A DNA stretch of 34,099 bases from Gammaproteobacteria bacterium (GTDB lineage Bacteria; Pseudomonadota; Gammaproteobacteria; GCA-001735895). Location of the stretch: assembly GCA_018669845.1 (NCBI GenBank), contig JABHSO010000209.1, forward strand, positions 1 to 34,099. Reading direction: 5' to 3'. Below, in pieces: positions 1-8,797 of this stretch (positions within the stretch are counted from its first letter, which is position 1; each line of letters opens with the position of its first letter). The translations under genes and the position numbers were made by a program. Under the pieces are notes generated by a model. It had not been told where the DNA came from. It did no database searches and saw nothing but the letters and a program-made list of their open reading frames with translations.

Positions 1-435
1 ACCTGGGGAAGTAAAATTTTGTTGTGTAAACGAGCCATTAAACCTCGTTATGGTTTATGGACTTTACCTGCAGGTTTTATGGAAAATGGTGAGACAGTGG
101 CTGAGGCTGCTGCTCGTGAATCCATGGAAGAAGCCAATGCTGAATCCCACCAGTTGAACCTTTTTGGGATTTTCAGCCTGCCTCATATTTCTCAGGTGTA
201 CCTGATGTTTCAGGGAGAGTTGATTACTGATCAGGTTTCTCCCGGTGAAGAAAGCCTGGAAACCGGATTATTTGAAATTGATGAAATACCCTGGGATGAG
301 CTAGCCTTTCCTGTCGTTACACACAGTTTGAAATTATTTATAGATAATAGTGCTGCTGATGCTGAGATATTGCCAGTTCATAGCCTTACCGCAATAAGAC
401 ATACCGATGGTCGAATAGACTGGGAAAAGCGCTAA
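1..435 (+). CDS. Nudix hydrolase, 5' end cut by window edge
   Basis: This is a Nudix-fold pyrophosphohydrolase that should cleave a nucleoside diphosphate linked to another group; the substrate cannot be told. The Nudix box reads G-x5-E-x7-RESMEE beginning at the GFMENGE segment; the usual Gly near its end is Asn here. The frame is open to base 1, and the residues before the first possible internal start (TWGSKI, then LLCKRAIKPRYGLW) match the conserved strand that precedes the box in this family. The true start, and perhaps an N-terminal zinc ribbon known in close relatives, therefore lies outside the window. The TTG at 19 is an internal codon, not a start. The stop overlaps the end of the convergent Sel1 gene by 4 bases. 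Family is certain, function generic. Confidence 0.85.
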   Translation, partial: TWGSKILLCKRAIKPRYGLWTLPAGFMENGETVAEAAARESMEEANAESHQLNLFGIFSLPHISQVYLMFQGELITDQVSPGEESLETGLFEIDEIPWDELAFPVVTHSLKLFIDNSAADAEILPVHSLTAIRHTDGRIDWEKR

Positions 436-803
436 ATGGCAAAAGGTACTACATATTTTTCGTAATAATGTCGACTTAATGCATGTGCTTCATCAATTTG
501 ATAGGCAGGAATTTTTGAAGAATATTTTTTAAGACAGAAAAATGCTTTTTTTGAGCCCTGAGTTGCAGCTATTTTTAACCAGGCATAAGCTTGAACATAA
601 TCACAGGAAACACCTAATCCACGGGCATACATCAAACCCAGTTTATACTGAGCTTTACGGTAACCCTGTTCGGCCGAGTGTCTAAACCACTCTGCTGCCT
701 GATTATAATCTCTGGATTCTTCTGAAGCTTTTCTGAACATTTGTCCCAGTTCGAACTGAGTGGTTGAACTCCTTTCCTCTGCGTAAATCACATCTCTCTC
801 CAT
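432..803 (-). CDS. Small Sel1-repeat protein, no signal peptide
   Basis: A 123-residue protein with two Sel1-like (TPR-related) repeats, about residues 32-67 (AAEWFRHSAEQGYRKAQYKL) and 68-100 (YVQAYAWLKIAATQGSKKAF). Such repeats form helical pairs that mediate protein contacts; no enzymatic residues are visible. No signal peptide is seen from the chosen ATG at 803, so it would be cytoplasmic. No clear Shine-Dalgarno precedes this ATG, so a different start is possible. It converges on the Nudix gene with a 4-base overlap and lies on the same strand as the 73-residue gene, about 100 bases downstream of it. The YAWxKIA repeat resembles that of the exported Sel1 protein at 27800-28408. Partner unknown. 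Confidence 0.7.
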   Translation of the reverse strand: MERDVIYAEERSSTTQFELGQMFRKASEESRDYNQAAEWFRHSAEQGYRKAQYKLGLMYARGLGVSCDYVQAYAWLKIAATQGSKKAFFCLKKYSSKIPAYQIDEAHALSRHYYEKYVVPFAI

Positions 804-903
804 ACTTGTAATTATTGTGTTTATCGATAGTAGTCGTGAGGTTTAAATAATAGTGTGATGGAGTTTGCAATTTGGTGTGAGATAAAATAATTCTATAAAT
901 AGT

Positions 904-1125
904 TTATTTGGGTGCTTTTGGCTTAAGTTTTTTGGGTTTAAGCGATTCATCATCAGGGAATAGTTCGAGTAACTCTTCATGACCCATGAAACGATTCAGT
1001 TTTTCATGCAGTTCCCAGATTTTATTCCATTTATCATCGGTTAAATCAAAACCAATGGGTAATATGCAAACGGCATCATTATTGAAGTCGGTTAAAACTT
1101 TGGGCTCTTTGAGTATTTTAGGCAT
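904..1125 (-). CDS. Unrecognised 73-residue soluble protein
   Basis: I do not recognise this protein. It has no signal peptide or membrane segment. The core contains LPIGFDLTDDKWNKIWELHE, followed by an acidic stretch (EELLELFPDDES) and a Lys/Pro-rich tail (KPKKLKPKAPK). Its ATG lies inside the last codons of the upstream acyltransferase-hydrolase gene, with an 8-base overlap, so translation is probably coupled and the two products are likely functionally linked. The strict overlap and the patterned, ordered-looking core support a real gene. The basic tail could contact membrane phospholipid or nucleic acid, but that is inference from composition only. Confidence 0.65.
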   Translation of the reverse strand: MPKILKEPKVLTDFNNDAVCILPIGFDLTDDKWNKIWELHEKLNRFMGHEELLELFPDDESLKPKKLKPKAPK

Positions 1126-3454
1126 GAGTTTGTTGTGTTGTTTGAAATGAATTTTCCAGCTTTAAAATTGCATCGATAATTTTCTGTTGAGTATTATCAA
1201 TATCCTCATACAAAATGCCATGCCTTTGTGATTCAATTATTTCTATATGTTTGTGTTTAGAGTCGATAAGTTGATATAACTGATTGACACTTTCATGAAC
1301 CACCACCGGATCCTGATCTGATTGTAGTAAATTAACCGGACACTGGATGGGGGCAGGGTTTGCAAATAGATGCTCAATCAATTTCTGTAATTGATATAAA
1401 GCCCGAATGGGGATATGAGCATAATTTACCTCTGGGTGTTCCGAGTCATTAGGTCTAAAGGGGATAAGCCCTTCAGAGCTGACCCAGCGAACCAGTTTAT
1501 TGGCCTGGTGCAGTAGCGGCACGAACTTCATTTGTTTGCTCATGAATTCAACAGGGGCTGTTATTGAGGTGACAGAAGCTAACTTGTCATCGGGGTATTC
1601 AATGGCCTGATGTAACGCTAGCAAACCTCCCGTAGAAAAACCGATGATATGAATTTTACTGCTAAAAGGTTTTAAAATGTCATACCCTCGTTTTACAGAA
1701 GCAGCCCAGTCTTTCCAGTCACGATCACGTAAATCCCAGGGTGATGTTCCATGGCCTTTTAGGCGAACACCGATCACGTTAAATTCAAGTTGTTTAAACT
1801 TTTCACCCAGGCTTAACATCTCAGCTGGTGTAGCCATAAAACCATGGATTAATACTACCGCCGGGGCATTTTCTTTTTCGGCTAAAAAACGGAACCAGTT
1901 AGCATCTCTGGTGAAGGTTTGTAACTTATTGATCTCTTCATATCGGGGTTTGTCATATTGTTTTTTATCCCACTCAAATGCAAGTAGTTGATCATCATAT
2001 CTAAAATTAGCTATTTGCCTGGCATCTACAGACTGGGTGGTTTTGAATGTTTTATCTAACAGCTTTGTAACAGATATAAGTGGAGCCAGTTCGTTAGCAT
2101 AAACACTGATAATATTTTCTGTCCGTATTTCATCAAAATGAAACTCATCGGTTAATTTATCATGAAAGTGGTAAGCATCAGCTTCACCAGGTTGTTTGAT
2201 GATACTGATTAATTCCATTTTTTGAGTAGTATCTACAAATTGTTGTAATCTACTGCTGCCTCCTTCAATGACTACGCCATACTCCTGTGGGTTTTTTAAG
2301 CTTCTATGCAAGTAAATGGTCTCTTTTTGAATAGCTTTTATACACAGGTATAGGGTTTTATGGAATACATCACAATCAATATGCTTGATACCCTGATGAT
2401 AAAATTTGAGAATAATATAAGAAGCAATATGGCTTAAATTTATCGTAACGCTTTTGTACATCGCCTGCATGTAATCATCTCTTACCAGGTTGGATTTGGC
2501 CTGCATGCCTAAAGAGTGGATGCGACCACCCCAGTGACCAGAAGCAGGGGTCAGGTTAAAAAGTTCTTCAATGGATTGAAAACGATGTACCACATTGGGT
2601 AACAGCATTTTCTCCCACCATTTCCAGTATTTTCCCATGATTAAAGGTGAAGAAAAACGAATATCCATGTCGGTGTGTTTAAATAATAGATTACCTTCAA
2701 TAATCAATTCTTCGGCAAAACGTTTATTGATGCCTTTATTAAATAGTTTTGCTGCCTGGTGCAGAATATTATCATTTACCCTTATAGGATAAAAAGTAAT
2801 GTGACTGGGTACAATTGTGGTTGGTTTGAGAGCTTTTATCATCAAACTTTCTGTATCTGCAAAATCCAGTTGTTCTGCCCAGCGCTCAACCTGTTTGTAG
2901 TTACCTGTTGAAAAATCACGTAGTAAAGCCGTTTTAAACGCATCGACTGCCAAAGCAATGACTGCAGCGCCTCGATGATGTTTACGAACTTCCATGGCTG
3001 TTCGTGAATAAACTCCATATTTACCTTTATCATCAACCACACGTTTATCTTTTACCATGCCGCCTTCGGGAAATATAACAAGCTTTCTACCGTGTAATAT
3101 TTCTTTTGCGATAAAGGGGAACAGGTCGGGCATAGTATTGGGCACAACGCCGATAGATCTCAGAAAAGGAGCAAAGCGTTCATCATTAAAAAATTCGGCT
3201 GATGCTATTGAACGGCAGTAACTACCTGTTTCGGTATAAATCAGGTACTGGGGAATGAATGTTTCAAAGCGGGCAAAATGATTAAACAGGAAAATATCTC
3301 CCTGCTCAATAGTTTGTCTGCAGGGCAGCCGGGACTCATCATGTAATTTGATATTGAGTTTGAGAAGTTTACGCGTAGTTCGAAATGCCCTGATGCAAAG
3401 ATCATAGGTATTGGTAATGTCATAATCGTCAAACTCATTCGAGTTGTTAGCCAT
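1118..3454 (-). CDS. PlsC-like acyltransferase fused to an alpha/beta-hydrolase
   Basis: A 778-residue fusion. The N-terminal part resembles glycerophospholipid acyltransferases: NHFARFE at 58-64 fits the NHx4D active-site motif with Glu in place of Asp, and FPEGG at 128-132 fits the glycerolipid-binding block. The C-terminal part, from about 525, is an alpha/beta-hydrolase: oxyanion segment HGFMA at 537, nucleophile elbow GFSTGG with Ser607, acid Asp713 or Asp715 in QSDQDP, and His745 in QRHG. About 370 residues between them match nothing I know. No signal peptide is seen; it is probably a peripheral inner-membrane protein. AGGA lies 9 bases before the ATG. The likely chemistry is acyl transfer to, and acyl removal from, lipids, which is inference. 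It is followed by the overlapping 73-residue gene and diverges from the VWA gene. Confidence 0.8.
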   Translation of the reverse strand: MANNSNEFDDYDITNTYDLCIRAFRTTRKLLKLNIKLHDESRLPCRQTIEQGDIFLFNHFARFETFIPQYLIYTETGSYCRSIASAEFFNDERFAPFLRSIGVVPNTMPDLFPFIAKEILHGRKLVIFPEGGMVKDKRVVDDKGKYGVYSRTAMEVRKHHRGAAVIALAVDAFKTALLRDFSTGNYKQVERWAEQLDFADTESLMIKALKPTTIVPSHITFYPIRVNDNILHQAAKLFNKGINKRFAEELIIEGNLLFKHTDMDIRFSSPLIMGKYWKWWEKMLLPNVVHRFQSIEELFNLTPASGHWGGRIHSLGMQAKSNLVRDDYMQAMYKSVTINLSHIASYIILKFYHQGIKHIDCDVFHKTLYLCIKAIQKETIYLHRSLKNPQEYGVVIEGGSSRLQQFVDTTQKMELISIIKQPGEADAYHFHDKLTDEFHFDEIRTENIISVYANELAPLISVTKLLDKTFKTTQSVDARQIANFRYDDQLLAFEWDKKQYDKPRYEEINKLQTFTRDANWFRFLAEKENAPAVVLIHGFMATPAEMLSLGEKFKQLEFNVIGVRLKGHGTSPWDLRDRDWKDWAASVKRGYDILKPFSSKIHIIGFSTGGLLALHQAIEYPDDKLASVTSITAPVEFMSKQMKFVPLLHQANKLVRWVSSEGLIPFRPNDSEHPEVNYAHIPIRALYQLQKLIEHLFANPAPIQCPVNLLQSDQDPVVVHESVNQLYQLIDSKHKHIEIIESQRHGILYEDIDNTQQKIIDAILKLENSFQTTQQTHA

Positions 3455-3601
3455 CCAACATTTTCCTTTTTAAGCTTCTATACTCAGTATAAGACAAGTC
3501 TACTCGTGCCGGTGTTCATTTTGTGAATTAAATAAATGTGCATAGAAATGTTAAATATAAATAGATATCGGCCGAAATAATGATAAATACAATGCGTAAA
3601 G

Positions 3602-5434
3602 ATGCAAATGATCCGATTAGCTTCTCTCTTTAATGGTTTTCTGTGGCTGGTGATAGCCGTCCCGTTGTTTGCCGCTCAGGTAGATGACATTCGTATTGTT
3701 ATCGATGTGTCTGGCAGCATGCAACAAACTGATCCGAATAATTTACGAGCTCCTGCGTTACGTTTAATTAATGGATTAATCCCAACAGGTTCAAAGGCTG
3801 GAGTCTGGACATTTGGACGATATGTCAATATGGAGGTTAAGTGGGGTACGGTAAATTCTAAATGGCGTAAGCTGGCTGACGAGGGTGCTAATAAAATTCA
3901 TTCCAGGGGACAGTTCACCAATATTGAAAGTGCGCTTAAACGTGCTAGCAAAGGTTGGGGTAAAAAGGATATTAAAACCAGTCGGAACCTGATTTTGTTG
4001 ACTGATGGCAAAGTAGATATCTCAAAGGATAAAGCAAAAAATGCGCTGTCCCGTTCAAATGTATTGAGCAAGTCTATTCCTGAGCTGATTAAAAAAGGTA
4101 TAAAAGTTCATACCATAGCGTTATCAGATAAGACAGATGAAGCCTTGTTAAAACGGTTGGCACTTAAAACATCCGGTTCATTTGAAGTAGCGAAGTCTGC
4201 TGAAGATTTACAACGAATATTCCTGCACATGTTTGAGCGGGCAACTAAACCGGATACCGTGCCACTGAAAGATAATACCTTTACTATTGATGAAAGCATC
4301 AGTGAAATGACTTTACTGGTGTTTAGAAAAGGGAAAAAAGAAACTGCATTAATCCAGCCGCCTGATAAGAAGAAAAACTCTCAATCAAAACATGCAGAAA
4401 ATGTACGTTGGCGTTTTGAACGAGGTTATGACCTGATTACTGTTTCGAAACCACAACCGGGTAAATGGTCTCTGGATGCGGAGGTGGATGAGGATAATCG
4501 GGTAATGATAGTGACAAAGTTAAAACTGATTGTTGCTGATTTACCGGCTTACGTTACGCCTGACAAGGCTTTAAATTTAAATGTTGAGTTACACAGTGAT
4601 GATATAAAAATAAACAAAAAAAGTTTTTTAAAGTTTGTCGATTTTAACCTTCAACACAGTGTTGGTGAGCAAACTAAAAATCTACCGCTAAAACTAAAAA
4701 AATCACGAAAAGTTAAAGATAAGGGTATATATCTTCAACAGGTTCAGGCTCCTCTGGTAGAAGGTAAACATGAAGTCGTGGTTAAAGCTGATGCTCGAAC
4801 ATTCACTCGGAGCAAACGATTTATTATTGAGGTGCAATGGCCCATTAAAGTAGATGTTAAAAAAGCCTTACAACCCGCTACCTATAATCTCAGTATTACA
4901 GGCAGAGATGAATATATTAAATCAGAGACTTTACAGCTTGATGTCTTACTTATTAAGCCAGATGGTTCTCAGGATAAACTGGTCGTTAAAAATCCTGGAA
5001 ATCAGCCTGCATTAAAAGTTTTAGCTAATCAGCAGGACGGGGTTCATAAAATCCAGATAAAAATGAAGGCTGAAACTGTGGAAGGCAAAACTATCGAACA
5101 TACACTGGATGATTATTCAGTACTGGGTGTGAAACAGGAGTTAAAAAGTAAAAAAGAGATAGAATCTAAAGATAAGTCTCCTGAAGTCAAATCAACAGAT
5201 AATAAATCTGACAGTGAAGTTTCAAAACCTGCAGAAATTATAGATGAACAAACTAGTGAAAATGAAACGGACTCTGACTGGTTGAATACACTTATTTATG
5301 TAGGAGTAGCAAATTTAATTGTCATACTAATTGTAGTGGGCTCAATAATATTCATTCGAAAACGCAAGAAAGTAGATGAAATAGAACTGTTTGAAGATGA
5401 GCTTGATGAGGAAGAGGATGAAGTGAATGATTGA
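3602..5434 (+). CDS. Membrane-anchored VWA-domain protein
   Basis: A 610-residue protein. A signal peptide covers about 1-25 and ends in LFAAQ. A von Willebrand A domain (about 28-205) has an intact metal site: D35-V-S37-G-S39, T106 in the QFTNIE loop, and D135 in LLTDGK. Beta-rich regions follow (about 225-500), then a Lys/Glu/Ser-rich linker, one membrane helix at about 562-585, and a short acidic cytoplasmic tail (FEDELDEEEDEVND). The VWA domain would therefore face the periplasm, binding a ligand through a divalent metal. The start is uncertain: ATGs at 3602 and 3608 both lack a good Shine-Dalgarno. It overlaps the next gene by 8 bases. Layout resembles gammaproteobacterial VWA proteins such as P. 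aeruginosa PA1494, a comparison made from memory. Function unknown. Confidence 0.75.
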   Translation: MQMIRLASLFNGFLWLVIAVPLFAAQVDDIRIVIDVSGSMQQTDPNNLRAPALRLINGLIPTGSKAGVWTFGRYVNMEVKWGTVNSKWRKLADEGANKIHSRGQFTNIESALKRASKGWGKKDIKTSRNLILLTDGKVDISKDKAKNALSRSNVLSKSIPELIKKGIKVHTIALSDKTDEALLKRLALKTSGSFEVAKSAEDLQRIFLHMFERATKPDTVPLKDNTFTIDESISEMTLLVFRKGKKETALIQPPDKKKNSQSKHAENVRWRFERGYDLITVSKPQPGKWSLDAEVDEDNRVMIVTKLKLIVADLPAYVTPDKALNLNVELHSDDIKINKKSFLKFVDFNLQHSVGEQTKNLPLKLKKSRKVKDKGIYLQQVQAPLVEGKHEVVVKADARTFTRSKRFIIEVQWPIKVDVKKALQPATYNLSITGRDEYIKSETLQLDVLLIKPDGSQDKLVVKNPGNQPALKVLANQQDGVHKIQIKMKAETVEGKTIEHTLDDYSVLGVKQELKSKKEIESKDKSPEVKSTDNKSDSEVSKPAEIIDEQTSENETDSDWLNTLIYVGVANLIVILIVVGSIIFIRKRKKVDEIELFEDELDEEEDEVND

Positions 5435-6383
5435 AGTATCTACCGTTTTATTCACTTTATTGGTTGAAGGATTCGTTGCTTTATTGATAGTGATATCAGT
5501 CTCAATGTTTTTACTTTATAAACGTAAAAATAAGGATACAGAGGCCGTTAAAAAGCTAGTTGAACAAATTAAACAACAGTCAAAAATCAGGCTGGAAAAA
5601 ACAGGCTCATTTCTCAGTGATAAATATCAATTTGAAGGTAATGAACTGGAAAAAGCAGTAAAAGCTATCGATAAAGCAGAAAAGAAATTTATCCAAAAGA
5701 TGATTAAAGTATACCTGAAAAGGGATACCCATGGTCTTATTGCTATGGATGCCGGTGTGGCTGAATTGATTGAAACTTATAAAGAATTGTCACCGGTTAT
5801 GCCTGATGCAGAAATGCTTGCAGAAATGGCCTCGGGAAATAATGAGCAGTCTGAAGGTTTGACTGAAGAAATTGAAAGTTTAAAAGAAAAGAATGAAAAG
5901 CTGGCTGATGAATTAAGCATTACCAAGGAAACTATGGGCAATATGATTGCTGAATTTGGTAATATGTTTGGAGGAGGAAAAGAGCATGAGTTAGAAAGTG
6001 ATGCTGTTATTGATAAAGTTAAAGAAACTACTGGTGATACAGCAGAAATAGCACATATTGGTGCGGAGGCGGAAACAGAACAAAGCACTGAAGAGTCGAA
6101 GGAGCAAGATGAAGTTGAGGAGGTTAACGAAACAGAAAGTGTTGATGATCTTCAACTTGATGAAGCCGATAGTGATGATTTAGATAGTGATGATCTTTCT
6201 GAGCATGAAGATTTAATGGATCATCCGATTGATGAAGATGTCGGTTTCGACGATATGGAAATTGTAAAACCAGAAGAGGTTGAGAAGAAAGAAGAGCCTA
6301 AGAAACCTGAGCCGGATGAGGTTTTTGACGAAGGTATTGATGATCTAATTGATGGTATTGATCTGTCAGATGATAGTTTATAA
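5427..6383 (+). CDS. Acidic coiled-coil membrane protein paired with the VWA gene
   Basis: A 318-residue protein I do not recognise. One N-terminal membrane helix (about 7-31) is followed by a basic stop-transfer segment (YKRKNKD), a helical region rich in Lys and Glu (about 38-130), a predicted coiled coil around 140-175 (EEIESLKEKNEKLADEL), and a very acidic tail from about 215 (for example DDLDSDDLSEHEDLMDH). The basic residues after the helix suggest that the long C-terminal part is cytoplasmic. Its ATG lies within the end of the VWA gene (8-base overlap), which indicates coupled translation. A natural reading is a bitopic partner passing information between the periplasmic VWA protein and the cytoplasm, but this is inference. 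Confidence 0.7.
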   Translation: MIEVSTVLFTLLVEGFVALLIVISVSMFLLYKRKNKDTEAVKKLVEQIKQQSKIRLEKTGSFLSDKYQFEGNELEKAVKAIDKAEKKFIQKMIKVYLKRDTHGLIAMDAGVAELIETYKELSPVMPDAEMLAEMASGNNEQSEGLTEEIESLKEKNEKLADELSITKETMGNMIAEFGNMFGGGKEHELESDAVIDKVKETTGDTAEIAHIGAEAETEQSTEESKEQDEVEEVNETESVDDLQLDEADSDDLDSDDLSEHEDLMDHPIDEDVGFDDMEIVKPEEVEKKEEPKKPEPDEVFDEGIDDLIDGIDLSDDSL

Positions 6384-6412
6384 GTGTCTATCACCTTAGC
6401 TTTTAACTTAAA

Positions 6413-6428
6413 GAAGCATCCCTGCTTC
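6413..6428 (-). terminator. Possible weak terminator between convergent genes
   Basis: GAAGCA and TGCTTC form a 6-bp stem with a 4-base loop. On the minus strand the stem is followed by TTTAAG. It lies just past the stop of the peroxiredoxin-like gene and 30 bases after the stop of the acidic coiled-coil gene, the expected place for a terminator between convergent genes. The stem is short and the T-run poor, so efficiency is doubtful. Confidence 0.4.
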
Positions 6429-6438
6429 AGGAAAATGA

Positions 6439-7014
6439 TTAAAAATAGTCTGGTTCATTGCCCTGTTTCCACTTGATATTACAACCTAAACTAGGTATTT
6501 GATTAGTAGAAACTGGCTGGTTATTTAATAAAGCTTCAGTAGCCAGGGTTAAATCTTGCCCTGTCACTGCAATATCATTGCCTGGTCTTGAACCGTCAAA
6601 TTGCCCCCGATAAACCAGTTTATGCTGACTATCAAACAGGAAAAGGTCAGGAGTGCAGGCAGCCTGGTATGCGATTGCTACCTGTTGTGTTTCATCATAA
6701 AGGTAAGGGAAGCTAAAATCATATTGGCCAATAAGCTCAACCATTTTTTCGGGGCTGTCAGCCTCATAGTTCCCAACGTCATTAGAATTAATCATGACTA
6801 TAGATAAACCTTCACTCTGATAGTTTTTGGCATAGTCTGAAAATTGTTTGAGGATATGTAAAACAAAGGGACAGTGGTTACAGCTGAAAATAACCAGTAA
6901 AGGGTTTCCTGCATAATCTGCCAGACTTATCTGATTGCCTGTTGCAGGTTCCTGTAGTGAAAAATCGGGAGCTGAAGTGCCAAGTTCTAACATTGTTGAT
7001 GGTGTTCTGCTCAT
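6439..7014 (-). CDS. Peroxiredoxin-like / thioredoxin-fold protein (AhpC-TSA family)
   Basis: A 191-residue thioredoxin-fold protein of the AhpC/TSA superfamily. FSCNHCPFV at about residues 44-52 is the redox-active site, and the CNHCP form is typical of the PRX-like 1 subgroup. The substrate-binding segment PDFSLQEP and the later CTPDLFLF match the family. No signal peptide is visible, so a cytoplasmic location is expected, although its operon partners are envelope proteins. It begins one base after the stop of the YgiM-type gene, which argues for co-transcription. It may be a thiol peroxidase or disulfide reductase; the substrate is unknown. The family call is secure, the exact activity is not. 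Confidence 0.88.
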   Translation of the reverse strand: MSRTPSTMLELGTSAPDFSLQEPATGNQISLADYAGNPLLVIFSCNHCPFVLHILKQFSDYAKNYQSEGLSIVMINSNDVGNYEADSPEKMVELIGQYDFSFPYLYDETQQVAIAYQAACTPDLFLFDSQHKLVYRGQFDGSRPGNDIAVTGQDLTLATEALLNNQPVSTNQIPSLGCNIKWKQGNEPDYF

Positions 7015-7015
7015 A

Positions 7016-7696
7016 TTAATAATTACTCCAGGAATCTCTTTTTTTCCAGCGAATTCTAGTAACTATAATGCCTAATAAAAATGCAATCAGGGATACGGAT
7101 GCACCACGAATAAACCAGTCCATTGCGGTACTATCTTTGTAACTGGTATTTTCTTCAACCAGTTGGCGTTTGTCTGTCTCAAGTTCATTGATGCGGGTTT
7201 TTAAAGAATCATTTTGCTGAATGATCAACAGGGTGTCATGAGTGGCCGTTTTTAGATCATGTAATTCATTTTCAGTTTGGTTTAACTTTGAACTGAGAAT
7301 GGATATTTCATTGGTATCATTATTTTTTATCCTGTTACTTTCATCCACTTCCTGCTTCAGACTCTTGATAGTAGATTTTAACGTTTCACTTTCAGTCTTT
7401 AACTTATTAAAACGGTCACGACCTGATGCCTTATCATCTAGAAAGCGTGTAAGAATATAACCTTTTTTCCCCTTTGATGTTTCAACCATGGAGTATTTAG
7501 TGTCTGGATCCTGCTCTAAAACTTTAACCCTATCACCACTTTTCATCATGGAGATAATACTGTTAGAGGTACTGGATCCGCTGCGTAAAGTGACTTCGAA
7601 CTGATCGGTTACATAGCGTGTCTGTGCTGAGGCCAGTGAACTGACAGCGAAGGATATAAGTACTATGACGGTTTTGAAAGAGAAAGTATTGAACAT
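7016..7696 (-). CDS. YgiM-type SH3-domain protein with C-terminal anchor
   Basis: A 226-residue protein with the layout of E. coli YgiM (TIGR04211 type). It has a signal peptide (about 1-24, ending ASAQ), a bacterial SH3 domain (about 26-90, with RYVTDQFEVTLRSG and a KGYILTRFL end), a coiled coil of about 90-175 rich in Lys, Glu and Asn, and one membrane helix at about 195-216 followed by RIRWKKR. The SH3 domain would sit in the periplasm, where such domains often bind peptidoglycan peptides. It lies 9 bases downstream of the beta-barrel gene and one base upstream of the peroxiredoxin-like gene, the middle of a three-gene unit. Length and domain order match the family; the physiological role is poorly defined even in E. 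coli. Confidence 0.85.
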   Translation of the reverse strand: MFNTFSFKTVIVLISFAVSSLASAQTRYVTDQFEVTLRSGSSTSNSIISMMKSGDRVKVLEQDPDTKYSMVETSKGKKGYILTRFLDDKASGRDRFNKLKTESETLKSTIKSLKQEVDESNRIKNNDTNEISILSSKLNQTENELHDLKTATHDTLLIIQQNDSLKTRINELETDKRQLVEENTSYKDSTAMDWFIRGASVSLIAFLLGIIVTRIRWKKRDSWSNY

Positions 7697-7705
7697 GGTT
7701 TTGAA

Positions 7706-8575
7706 TTAAAATTTGTAAAAATAATCTAATGAAATTACATTGCCCTGGATGTCTACATTATTTGACAGAGCATATTGACTGTATTCATAGGAAACATCAA
7801 TCGATTGATTTGAGCTGAAAAAATAGTTTATCCCCAATCTTGAAATAAAGTTATCAGAGTTGGTATCAGAGCCAGAACTGGAGTCAGGTAAGCTTGGAGT
7901 GGGTAAACCCGTTTCACCGGGTGTATGATGTCCTGACATATCATATCTCTCCGCAAATTGAGGTACGTTAGCGACATTTATGGTAATGGTTTCAATTTTT
8001 TCATCTTGAATTTTCAGGTTTATATACACAATTAACTTTGAGTTTAGCTGGAGATCGGTATTTAAAAATAACCCGTTAGATGTTATGTCTTCAAGGTCAG
8101 AAGATTTTGTCAAATATTCTAGACCTGCGGTGAATGTTATTCTGTCATCCAGGCGGATTGTATCGGCGAGGATAAGTGATGTTTTAGAAAAGTCCTGGCT
8201 GCTTTCATCAAAAACCTCAAATTCCTGTCTTAATGCAATGGAATAAACAGGTTTAGTAAAACCTTTTCCGGGGATATAACTGTAAACTAACTCGGTCAGT
8301 ACACCGTTACTGTCGCGACTGTCTATATCAGCAAAGTGACGAGTAAATAAATCAGCATTTAAATTGATAACCGAATGTCGACTTAGACCTTTGCCGTATC
8401 GAACAGAGCCAGTAATTTGGTTGAATGTTTCGGTATTACCTTTAAAGTCTTCTGAAGCCAGTTCAATTTGTAAATTATATACTGGTGAAGCAGCATTTAA
8501 ACTTGTAGAGATTAAAATACAAAAATAAATAGCACTATTTAATAGTTTCCCTGACAATTTCATGTGCTGTCTCAA
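7706..8575 (-). CDS. Predicted outer-membrane beta-barrel protein
   Basis: A 289-residue exported protein. A signal peptide is clear whether translation begins at Met1 or Met5 (MKLSGKLL); the cleavage region is near SLNAAS, about residue 29. The mature part has alternating polar/hydrophobic strands with aromatic ends and finishes in YFYKF, a terminal Phe typical of BamA-recognised barrels. A Gly/Ser/Pro/Asp-rich loop near 215-240 looks like an extracellular loop. I cannot assign it to a porin family. It is the first gene of the unit with the YgiM-type and peroxiredoxin-like genes and is divergent from the FecR-domain gene 222 bases away. FecR-domain exported proteins often accompany barrel proteins, so a functional link is plausible. 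Confidence 0.65.
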   Translation of the reverse strand: MRQHMKLSGKLLNSAIYFCILISTSLNAASPVYNLQIELASEDFKGNTETFNQITGSVRYGKGLSRHSVINLNADLFTRHFADIDSRDSNGVLTELVYSYIPGKGFTKPVYSIALRQEFEVFDESSQDFSKTSLILADTIRLDDRITFTAGLEYLTKSSDLEDITSNGLFLNTDLQLNSKLIVYINLKIQDEKIETITINVANVPQFAERYDMSGHHTPGETGLPTPSLPDSSSGSDTNSDNFISRLGINYFFSSNQSIDVSYEYSQYALSNNVDIQGNVISLDYFYKF

Positions 8576-8797
8576 TAGCTAAAAATAACGATAACTGAAG
8601 GAGTGATAGTGTGCCTGTTAACACTAAAAACAACAAGGCTGGCAACTAAACTAAAAATAGTAAATATTTTTTCAATTGGCTATTTACTACGAGTAAGTGA
8701 TGTTATGTGAATTCAATTTATTGCTCTAAAGTTACTGGTTCAGGTTTAATATTTAATGGGTTATGCTTGTTTTATAAAATAATTAATAGGAAAAATA

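Noticed and set aside
3463..3495. TATACT/AGTATA palindrome between the acyltransferase and VWA genes as an operator
   Set aside because: Only 6-bp arms in AT-rich DNA, one of several such chance dyads; not enough to claim a site.
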